Below are positions 41,058-47,525 of a DNA stretch of 64,000 nucleotides, piece by piece. The stretch covers positions 62,001 through 126,000 of the forward strand of contig NZ_JADMKT010000077.1 in the NCBI RefSeq assembly GCF_016786255.1. The letters run 5' to 3'. The stretch's first letter is position 1, and every line of letters begins with the position of its first letter. The notes beneath the pieces were generated by a model. It did no database searches. It was not told the origin of the DNA and saw only the letters and a list, made by a program, of their open reading frames with translations. The DNA is from Robertkochia sediminum (GTDB taxonomy: Bacteria > Bacteroidota > Bacteroidia > Flavobacteriales > Flavobacteriaceae). Both the position numbers and the translations under genes were made by a program.

Positions 41058-41750
41058 TTAATTGATGTTCAGTGCAGAGATCCCTCCATCTACCTTAAAT
41101 ACCTGTCCGGTTATCCATCTGGAATCGTCTGTTAACAGAAAGGTAGTCATTTTTGCCATATCTTCTGCGGTTCCGACCGACTTGAGGGGGTGTCTTTCGC
41201 TCATCTTCTGTTTTTTCCCGTCGTTATTCAATAATCGTTCTGCCAAAGGGGTGTCGGTGAGGGAGGGAGCTATGACATTCACCCTGATCTTAGGGGTGTA
41301 CTCCGCAGCTAGTGCCCGGGCAAAACCTTCAATAGCACCCTTTGCGGCAGCCACACTGGTATGAAAGGGCATACCTGTTTGCACGGCTACAGTGCTGTAG
41401 AAAACCATGCTGGAGCCCTCTTGCATCTTAGCAAGTACTTTTGGTAGTATGCAGGTAAGTGCAAAGAAATTCACCTCCATGTCCTCCCGGAAATCCTTTT
41501 CAGAGAGCATTTTGAAAGGGCGGAGATTGATGCTTCCCGGACAGTAAACAAATCCGTGTATCTCTTCAGGGAGTTGCAGTGCATCCGGGCTATCGTTGAG
41601 CACATCGTATTCCTGGTATTGAACAGGGAGGCTATTGAGTTCTCCTTCGGTTCTGCAGGCAGTAAATATTTGATAGTCTTTGTGCATCATCCGAACGACT
41701 TCCCGTCCTATTCCATGAGATCCGCCGATGATGAGTATATTCTTTTTCAT
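41058..41750 (-). CDS. short-chain dehydrogenase-like protein lacking the catalytic tyrosine
   Basis: A 230-residue Rossmann protein. The cofactor loop is GGSHGIGREV (9-18) and the catalytic-type serine is in FYSTVAV (Ser119). The Lys137 of the YxxxK motif is present (SVAAAKGAIEG), but the tyrosine position, four residues before, is Val133. The rest (RVNVIAPSLTDTPLAERLL and the C-terminal ITGQVFKVDGG) is typical. It lies between the SRPBCC gene (10 bases before) and photolyase gene (16 bases after). Similar SDR proteins beside photolyases are known in Bacteroidota and Proteobacteria; their substrate is unknown. Without Tyr, ordinary SDR chemistry is doubtful. Confidence 0.88.
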   Translation of the reverse strand: MKKNILIIGGSHGIGREVVRMMHKDYQIFTACRTEGELNSLPVQYQEYDVLNDSPDALQLPEEIHGFVYCPGSINLRPFKMLSEKDFREDMEVNFFALTCILPKVLAKMQEGSSMVFYSTVAVQTGMPFHTSVAAAKGAIEGFARALAAEYTPKIRVNVIAPSLTDTPLAERLLNNDGKKQKMSERHPLKSVGTAEDMAKMTTFLLTDDSRWITGQVFKVDGGISALNIN

Positions 41751-41760
41751 AAGTGTTTTT

Positions 41761-42258
41761 TTATGCAGGTTTCATTTCGATGATGCGTACATCACCTTTT
41801 ACCGTTCCGAATAACTCTATGAGTCTTTCCTTGCGGTGATCAAAGATGGTTTTCAATTGTTTTTTAACCACGAGCCAGTGCATGAACTGTCCGAGGATCC
41901 CGAAAGGAAGTTTGTAATCTACAATGTCTTCCATTTCAACGCCACCTTCCACCGGAGTGATAAAGTGCTTGTGATGCCAGAGGGCATACGGCCCAAAACG
42001 TTGCTCATCTACAAAATATTTTCCCGGTTCAACATGAGTGATCTCCGTTACCCATTTGGTGGCTATCCACGGAAATGGTTTAACAATGTATTGAATGATC
42101 TGTCCGGGATACATCTTGCGATCTGCGCCGGAAGTGATCTCAAAGCCCATATGTTCGGGGGTGATCGCTTTCAGGTTGGCCGGATCAGATAAGAAATCCC
42201 AGGCTTCTTCAACACTTATCGGAAGCTTTTGTCGTGTATGGATCTTGTATAATTTCAT
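41761..42258 (-). CDS. SRPBCC-family lipid/ligand-binding protein
   Basis: A 165-residue START-like protein. It begins MKLYKIHTRQKLPISVEEAWDFLSDPANL, the usual first strand and helix of polyketide-cyclase-like SRPBCC folds, followed by a strand set with WVTEITHVEPGKYFVDEQRFGPYALWHHKHF and a final helix LKTIFDHRKERLIELFG. The fold encloses a hydrophobic pocket. It is the first gene of the operon that continues with the SDR and photolyase genes. The same trio appears in other genomes with carotenoid or light-response functions, but what this protein binds is unknown. Confidence 0.9.
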   Translation of the reverse strand: MKLYKIHTRQKLPISVEEAWDFLSDPANLKAITPEHMGFEITSGADRKMYPGQIIQYIVKPFPWIATKWVTEITHVEPGKYFVDEQRFGPYALWHHKHFITPVEGGVEMEDIVDYKLPFGILGQFMHWLVVKKQLKTIFDHRKERLIELFGTVKGDVRIIEMKPA

Positions 42259-42290
42259 AAGTATTTCCTTGTTATTCGAAATTACAAAGA

Positions 42291-42328
42291 ATATTGTTTA
42301 ATAATTAAAAAATAAAGTTAAACAATAT
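42291..42328 (-). promoter_or_regulatory. 11-bp inverted repeat before the photolyase operon
   Basis: Perfect arms ATATTGTTTAA (42291-42301) and TTAAACAATAT (42318-42328) around a 16-base AT spacer, 33 bases before the SRPBCC start codon. A loose promoter box on the minus strand (TA-TTC-TTTG, 42293-42285) overlaps the near arm. This is a likely operator for a regulator not in the window, perhaps of the MerR light-responsive type; the type is a guess. Confidence 0.55.
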
Positions 42329-42459
42329 AGATTGGTGGAGATCTGTCAGTTTAAGCTTAATCCTTAGGTATTTAGCTATTTATTGTTTTGTTAACAGGAA
42401 TAATAGGTCTTAATTGCTAAATTCGGACTGTTCAAAAACCAATTTTAATCATCACAACA

Positions 42460-43317
42460 ATGAAAAAAGTACTCTTATCTGTTTGTTTTATAGCGGCGTC
42501 CTTTACCGGAATGGCCCAGGTAGAAACGCCACAACCCAGCCCTGCTGCTGAGGTGGAGCAGGTTGTAGGTCTTACCGAAGTGGAGGTGGACTATTCCAGG
42601 CCTTCTATGAAGGGACGTACCATTTTTGGAGATCTGGTGCCTTACAATAAGCTATGGAGAACCGGAGCCAATGCCAATACCACCATCACTTTTGATACCG
42701 ATGTTACCGTTGGCGGTAAGGAAGTAAAGGAAGGAACCTATGCGGTATTTAGTATTCCCGGAGAAAAGTCATGGGATATTATGCTGTACAGTGACACCAA
42801 CAACTGGGGAGCTCCGAGAGAGTGGGACGAAAGCAAAGTGGTAGCTAAGGTTACTTCTGAAGTTACAAAATTGCCATTTAAGGTGGAGAGCTTTACCATC
42901 GGATTCGGAAATCTGACCAACAACGGAGCAACCATGGATATCATGTGGGAGAATGCTATGGTTTCCATGCCTTTTGAGGTGCCAACCAAAGAGCTGGCCA
43001 CGGCGAGTATTGAAAAGACTATGGCCGGACCTGGTGCCAATGCGTATTTCAGTTCTGCTGTATACTACCTGGAGGAAGGGCTTGATCTGAACAAGGCCAA
43101 GGCCTGGATGGATAAGGCGATCGAAATGGAAACTGCTAACCGCGGCGAAGCTCCTTACTGGATGCTGCGTCAGAAGTCACTTATCCATGCAGGAATGGGT
43201 GATGCCAAAGGCGCTATCGCTGCAGCTAAAGCTTCACTTGCAGGAGCAGAAAAAGCCGGTAATATGGATTATGTTGCTTTGAACAAAAAGTCTCTCAAAG
43301 AGTGGGGGGCAATGTAA
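42460..43317 (+). CDS. exported DUF2911 protein
   Basis: A 285-residue protein with a signal peptide (to the GMAQ site, residue 20). The mature part has the DUF2911 pattern: VEVDYSRPSMKGRTIFGDLVPYNKLWRTGANANT (44-77), a strand segment with EGTYAVFSIPGEKSWDIMLY and the C-terminal helical repeats, TPR-like (YYLEEGLDLNKAKAWMDKAI and GMGDAKGAIAAAKASL). DUF2911 proteins are common in Bacteroidota, probably periplasmic, and have no known activity. It stands alone with a terminator behind it. The start is preceded by an AT-rich region of 200 bases with no perfect promoter box. Confidence 0.9.
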   Translation: MKKVLLSVCFIAASFTGMAQVETPQPSPAAEVEQVVGLTEVEVDYSRPSMKGRTIFGDLVPYNKLWRTGANANTTITFDTDVTVGGKEVKEGTYAVFSIPGEKSWDIMLYSDTNNWGAPREWDESKVVAKVTSEVTKLPFKVESFTIGFGNLTNNGATMDIMWENAMVSMPFEVPTKELATASIEKTMAGPGANAYFSSAVYYLEEGLDLNKAKAWMDKAIEMETANRGEAPYWMLRQKSLIHAGMGDAKGAIAAAKASLAGAEKAGNMDYVALNKKSLKEWGAM

Positions 43318-43338
43318 TGAGCACATACCTTAAAAAGG

Positions 43339-43367
43339 AAAAGCGCAGGATGTCCTGCGCTTTTTTT
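43339..43367. terminator. terminator of the DUF2911 gene
   Basis: A 12-bp stem AAAAGCGCAGGA / TCCTGCGCTTTT with a TG loop, and a T run. It may also stop the convergent GNAT gene. Confidence 0.9.
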
Positions 43368-43393
43368 GTTCCCTTCAATAGGGGCTATGATTT

Positions 43394-43930
43394 TTAGCAT
43401 GAGTCCATTCGCTTGGGCCAATCTTCCTTCTTAAGGATATATCTGCGATCGGTACATTGATCACGCTTATTATAAAATTCTCTTACCGGAGTAAAGAATT
43501 TATCGAGGATTTTTGCTGAGGGAATATTTTCAACATTTACATCGGCTGCAAGTGTATTTATACCCAATACGTTGAAATAATGATCTATCATGTGGCGGGT
43601 CAATTCGGTACCATAGCCCTTTCCCCAATATTTTGTGCGGAATCGATATCCGATCTCCCGTTGGTTTTCATCATTGGTTAAAAGGGCGCAGAAACCGATT
43701 AGTTCTTTGCTGCCTGTTTCATAAACACCCCAGGTGATCTTTTCCCTGGTCAGTGGGGCTTCAGGGTAGTCTGTAAAGATCTCAAACTTCGCCCTGATCT
43801 CTTCTTCGGTCCATCTGGGCTGGGGTATGGGGTCGATGACCCTGGGGTCGGATAGCAACTCTATGAACAGCTCCAGGTCACTTTCCTTCATTTCTCTAAT
43901 TTCCAGTCTTTCGGTTTTGAACAGGAGCAT
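43394..43930 (-). CDS. GNAT-family N-acetyltransferase (RimJ/RimL type)
   Basis: A 178-residue acetyltransferase. The start MLLFKTERLEIREMKESD, the central ELIGFCALL strand, the acetyl-CoA loop EIGYRFRTKYWGKGYGTEL (R/QxxGxG/A region near 103-112) and the following NVENIPSAKIL are as in RimJ/RimL-like enzymes. Substrate could be a protein N-terminus, an amine or an antibiotic; nothing in the sequence tells. It is alone on the minus strand, 27 bases after the convergent terminator and 65 bases from the next minus-strand gene. Confidence 0.9.
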   Translation of the reverse strand: MLLFKTERLEIREMKESDLELFIELLSDPRVIDPIPQPRWTEEEIRAKFEIFTDYPEAPLTREKITWGVYETGSKELIGFCALLTNDENQREIGYRFRTKYWGKGYGTELTRHMIDHYFNVLGINTLAADVNVENIPSAKILDKFFTPVREFYNKRDQCTDRRYILKKEDWPKRMDSC

Positions 43931-43995
43931 AGTGGAGGATTTAAGGTTGCTTAATAGTTTTAGAAGGAGGATATATAAATGTTTACGGGGTGGAT

Positions 43996-44652
43996 CTAAT
44001 TCCCACTAGCCAAATAGATCTCCCGTCCGTATTTAGGGGTGACAATTTTTATTTCTTTTTCATAACGGTCTTCCAGGGTGATTACCATACCTCGTTTAAA
44101 GAAGGTTTCGTTTTCATACCTAAAGGTTTCAGGTTCTTCATTGATACATCTTTCATATTCCTTCTTGGAGACAAGTTTCCCTGAGGTGAGGTTGAAATCT
44201 GTTGATTCCAAATATTCACAAAGTTTGAAATACACATGGGTGAATTCGACTAATTCAAATTGATTATTTTGAAACCGGTAGCTATCGGTATATGACCATT
44301 TCCAGTTACTCCCCCCGGAGAAGTAGATCTTTAAGATGCCATTTTCTATTTCAATACTGTGAAAAGGGTCCCCCATCATACGACCTTCTTCACTTTTTAA
44401 AATAGCACTTCTAGATCTTCGCCATGTGGTCCATACTCCTGATGTATTTTTAAGAATTTGAATTTCCCGAACATTACCAAGGGGCGTTTTTTCATGAGTC
44501 TCGTAAACGATCACTTTTTCGTCTGTTCCGTCAAGGTCCAGATCCCCATTAATTTCTGTAATAATTTCAGCTTTATTTCGAATTGGAGTGCTTTGGCCAA
44601 AAGTACAGTTCAAAGAATACGCTGTAAGTAAAATGTAGCATATGGTTTTCAT
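43996..44652 (-). CDS. exported protein of unknown function
   Basis: A 218-residue protein if the start is the ATG at 44652 (MKTICYILLTAYSLNCTFGQ, a signal peptide); an upstream in-frame ATG would add 10 polar residues before it. The mature part contains ITEINGDLDLDGTDEKVIVYET, an aspartate-rich loop like those of integrin/VCBS-type calcium repeats, followed by beta strands (EIQILKNTSGVWTTWRRS; ILKIYFSGGSNWKWSYTDSYRF). I do not recognise a family. It has no operon partner. The flanking sequences at 44683-44821 are AT-rich without features. Confidence 0.7.
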   Translation of the reverse strand: MKTICYILLTAYSLNCTFGQSTPIRNKAEIITEINGDLDLDGTDEKVIVYETHEKTPLGNVREIQILKNTSGVWTTWRRSRSAILKSEEGRMMGDPFHSIEIENGILKIYFSGGSNWKWSYTDSYRFQNNQFELVEFTHVYFKLCEYLESTDFNLTSGKLVSKKEYERCINEEPETFRYENETFFKRGMVITLEDRYEKEIKIVTPKYGREIYLASGN

Positions 44653-44821
44653 ATAATGTTTTAAGATGGTACTCGATCTCACAGGAAAGAGTTGTATTTT
44701 AAATTGGGGTTATGTCCGTTGATCCCAGCGTTCTCTTTTGTATATACCGTTAACCGGATGTCCTTTAGACGTTAATAGTTTGATCGGGTCTATTCCGTAA
44801 TAGACGTAAAACGACAGTTAA

Positions 44822-45010
44822 TTAGTTCTTGGACGATTTCCTGTTTGCGATATAAACAAAAACCATAGCAATAAGTAAAAGGGAACTGGAAATTATCCCA
44901 TAGACACTTCCTGAACTATTCTCCTTTTTTAATTCGAGCATTTGCAATACCAAGAATACGATACCACCTGCCAAAAATATCATGGGCAGGATTCCTCTTT
45001 TTCCGAACAT
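44822..45010 (-). CDS. small two-helix membrane protein
   Basis: A 62-residue protein with two predicted membrane helices (about 7-27, ILPMIFLAGGIVFLVLQML, and 37-55) separated by a charged turn ELKKENSSGS, and a basic C-terminus NRKSSKN. Short-membrane-protein composition and a clean start and stop support it, but no family is recognised. Confidence 0.55.
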   Translation of the reverse strand: MFGKRGILPMIFLAGGIVFLVLQMLELKKENSSGSVYGIISSSLLLIAMVFVYIANRKSSKN

Positions 45011-45276
45011 ATGATCTTATTGTTTTTGAAACCAAGACGCAACTAAATAACCCAAATACTGGCCTTTTCTAGATGCAAGTCCGAATATAACGAAAATAGT
45101 CGAACCCCCTTAGGCTTAATGACAGTTAGTCTTAAGGTGATAGGCTTTTACGACCTATACCCTCTAAGCGGTGGTGTTACCTTAATTTAGTGGAGATCTA
45201 TGCAGAATTCTTCAGCTTCGTTCATGCTCATATGGTCCGTCTTTCGCTAAGCATCACATATAGGGATGCATAAACC
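45011..45276. other. intergenic segment without clear features
   Basis: These 266 bases between two small minus-strand membrane protein genes hold no convincing gene, promoter or terminator that I can see. Confidence 0.4.
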
Positions 45277-45555
45277 CTATTTCCCGATACGGGGAAGATA
45301 CACCCTCTTATAGTAAATAAATCCAAAGATCCACCCGAAAAAGACGATACCAATAGACCACCATATTTTACTCCCTGTGCGCATTTTTGTTTCACCCCAA
45401 GTATCTTTCAGGCCTAATGCTATATAGACCAAAATAAACACAAAAGCCAGGTCCAGAACAAAAGGGGCTCCGGCCCAATGGAGGATCTTCATCAGGGTGG
45501 CGATAAGGGTGAATACAAGGCTAAGAATTAAACTGGGTAGGAAATATCTCATCAT
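45277..45555 (-). CDS. small GldL-related-type membrane protein
   Basis: A 92-residue protein with three hydrophobic segments: MMRYFLPSLILSLVFTLIATLM, FVLDLAFVFILVYIALGL and IWWSIGIVFFGWIFGFIYY, and a basic C-terminus. The motif LMKILHWAGAPF after the first helix resembles the FKIxHWPGA motif of GldL-related membrane proteins in Bacteroidota. It is unlikely to be the gliding GldL itself, which is longer and lies with gldKMN. No role can be assigned. It precedes, on the same strand, the previous small gene. Confidence 0.65.
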   Translation of the reverse strand: MMRYFLPSLILSLVFTLIATLMKILHWAGAPFVLDLAFVFILVYIALGLKDTWGETKMRTGSKIWWSIGIVFFGWIFGFIYYKRVYLPRIGK

Positions 45556-45685
45556 ATAAAAATTAAACCATGCTCGTGGTGTTAGCGAAATAGGATATTC
45601 TTGCGACTGTGTACACTCTTATTAGTACTATTTGCGCTGTTTTGCCAGATGGACTGTTTTGTATTAACATGAGCCCAGACATCCA

Positions 45686-47419
45686 TTATTTCCTTAGGCC
45701 GATCATTTTTCCAGACCTGCTTGTGGTCTCAAAGATCAGGGCTAACAAGATCACCAAAGCGCATCCGATAAAATTCAGCCAAAGGTAGCCGAGTTTCTCG
45801 CTTCCGGCGTCGTGAATGTGGATGGCAAAATAATAGATCCCGATAATGATGATCTGGGTGAGTACCCCTGCTGTAAATACCGAGTTTCTTCTAATGTACG
45901 GAATGAAGAATCCGATGAGGAACATACCCAATACATTCCCGTAGAAGATCGATCCGATGATATTCACCAACTGGATCAGGTTATCGATCAGGGAGGCGAA
46001 GTTAGCAAACATGATAGCGATGATCCCCCAGAGCAGGGTAAACCATTTAGAAGCATTGAGGTAGTGTTTAGCGCTTTTCTCTCCCTTTTGATTGCGCTTA
46101 TACAGATCCATGGTGGTGATGGTTCCCAGAGCGTTGAGCTCTGATGCGGTAGACGACATGGCCGCTGAAAAGATCACCGCGAGGAGTAAGCCGATAAGTC
46201 CGGTTGGGATGTTGTTCAGGATAAAGTGAATGAACACATAATCCTTGTCGTTGGTTTCGATATCGGGATCTGCTTTTGCAATGATTTCCTTGGCTTTGTC
46301 CCGGTTAATGCGTTCGGCCTTATTGATGGCCTGGATCCGGTTCTTGGCAGCTACGATCATTTCATAGTCTTTTACATCAAGTACTGCCGAGTAATGTTCC
46401 TGGGCGATCTTCTTTTTTACTTCCAGGTCTTTGTGTTCTTCCTGCAGCTGGTGATACGCCGTGCTGTATTCAGAGTTCTCAATAGCGGCCTGAGCGGCAG
46501 GGTTAAAGTTGAGCGGACTGCTGTTGTACTGGTAAAAAACGAAAACCATAACCCCGACCAGTAAGATAAAGAACTGCATGGGCACCTTGAGGAGTCCGTT
46601 AAAAATGAGTCCCATCTGGCTCTCCCGAACCGATCTACCGGTGAGGTAGCGCTGTACCTGCGATTGGTCGGTACCAAAATAGGCCAGGGCAAGGAAGAAT
46701 CCGCCGGTGATCCCACTCCAGAAGGTATAGCGGCTTTTGGTCTCGAACGAAAAGTCGAGGATGTTTAGTTTATCGTTGGCTCCTGCTATTTTCAGGGCTT
46801 TAGAAAAGTCGATATCGGAGGGGAGGTAGCTCATAACCAGGAAAAAGGCAGAGAACATCCCGACCATGATCACGAACATTTGCTGCTTTTGGGTAACGCT
46901 TACAGCATTGGTACCCCCGGAAACGGTGTATATGATCACCATAACACCGATAACGATATTCAGGGTTTCCAGTTTCCATCCTAATACGGCAGAGAGGATA
47001 ATGGCCGGAGCGTATATCGTGATCCCGGCACCGAGTCCGCGTTGAATAAGAAATAATACAGCGGCCAGGGTACGCGTTTTCAGGTCGAACCTGTTTTCGA
47101 GAAATTCGTAGGCGGTAAAAACCTTCAGGCGATGGTAGATGGGAATAAAGATCAGGCAGATAAACACCATAGCTATGGGTTGCCCGAAGTAGAACTGTAC
47201 AAAGCCCATCCCGTCGTGAAAAGCCTGCCCAGGGGTAGACAGAAAGGTGATGGCACTGGCCTGGGTAGCCATAACCGAGAGTCCGATGGTCCACCATTGC
47301 GCCTGCTTTCCGCCTAGAATATAATCTTCAACATTCTTACTTCCCGTGGTTTTCCAATACCCGTAGCCTACAATAAAGGCCAGGGTCCCAATAAGTACGA
47401 TCCAGTCTAGTAGCTCCAT
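45686..47419 (-). CDS. sodium:solute symporter family transporter
   Basis: A 577-residue inner membrane transporter of the SSS family with about 13 helices. Seen: the N-terminal KNVEDYILGGKQAQWWTIGLSVMATQASAITFLSTPG (family motif with GG and polar substrate residues), the LIQRGLGAGITIYAPAIILS helix, a Na+-site region VSGGTNAVSVTQKQQ, and SAAMSSTASELNALGT late in the sequence (SxxxSS). A charged insertion of about 90 residues (near 310-395, rich in Lys/Glu with coiled-coil tendency) lies between helices and is unusual. It directly follows a 33-codon peptide ORF and the PIG-L gene; together they may take up and process one compound, perhaps an acetylated sugar or thiol conjugate. Confidence 0.92.
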   Translation of the reverse strand: MELLDWIVLIGTLAFIVGYGYWKTTGSKNVEDYILGGKQAQWWTIGLSVMATQASAITFLSTPGQAFHDGMGFVQFYFGQPIAMVFICLIFIPIYHRLKVFTAYEFLENRFDLKTRTLAAVLFLIQRGLGAGITIYAPAIILSAVLGWKLETLNIVIGVMVIIYTVSGGTNAVSVTQKQQMFVIMVGMFSAFFLVMSYLPSDIDFSKALKIAGANDKLNILDFSFETKSRYTFWSGITGGFFLALAYFGTDQSQVQRYLTGRSVRESQMGLIFNGLLKVPMQFFILLVGVMVFVFYQYNSSPLNFNPAAQAAIENSEYSTAYHQLQEEHKDLEVKKKIAQEHYSAVLDVKDYEMIVAAKNRIQAINKAERINRDKAKEIIAKADPDIETNDKDYVFIHFILNNIPTGLIGLLLAVIFSAAMSSTASELNALGTITTMDLYKRNQKGEKSAKHYLNASKWFTLLWGIIAIMFANFASLIDNLIQLVNIIGSIFYGNVLGMFLIGFFIPYIRRNSVFTAGVLTQIIIIGIYYFAIHIHDAGSEKLGYLWLNFIGCALVILLALIFETTSRSGKMIGLRK

Positions 47420-47420
47420 C

Positions 47421-47522
47421 TTAGATATTTGAGGTCATGATCAGGTAAAAAATGAAAATGTAGATAGCGTTCGCGATGAGCACGATACTATATGAGCGTT
47501 TCCAGACTATTTTTCCCAGCAT
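47421..47522 (-). CDS. 33-residue membrane peptide between PIG-L and symporter genes
   Basis: The minus strand reads ATG at 47522 to TAA at 47421: MLGKIVWKRSYSIVLIANAI and then a hydrophobic helix ending ...YLIMTSNI. It has a positively charged start and one membrane helix of about 20 residues. It begins 3 bases after the PIG-L stop codon and ends 1 base before the symporter start codon, so the three genes are packed with no free space. Such spacing is rarely random. A subunit or assembly peptide of the symporter is the likely role. It is too small for ordinary gene finders. Confidence 0.6.
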   Translation of the reverse strand: MLGKIVWKRSYSIVLIANAIYIFIFYLIMTSNI

Positions 47523-47525
47523 AAT

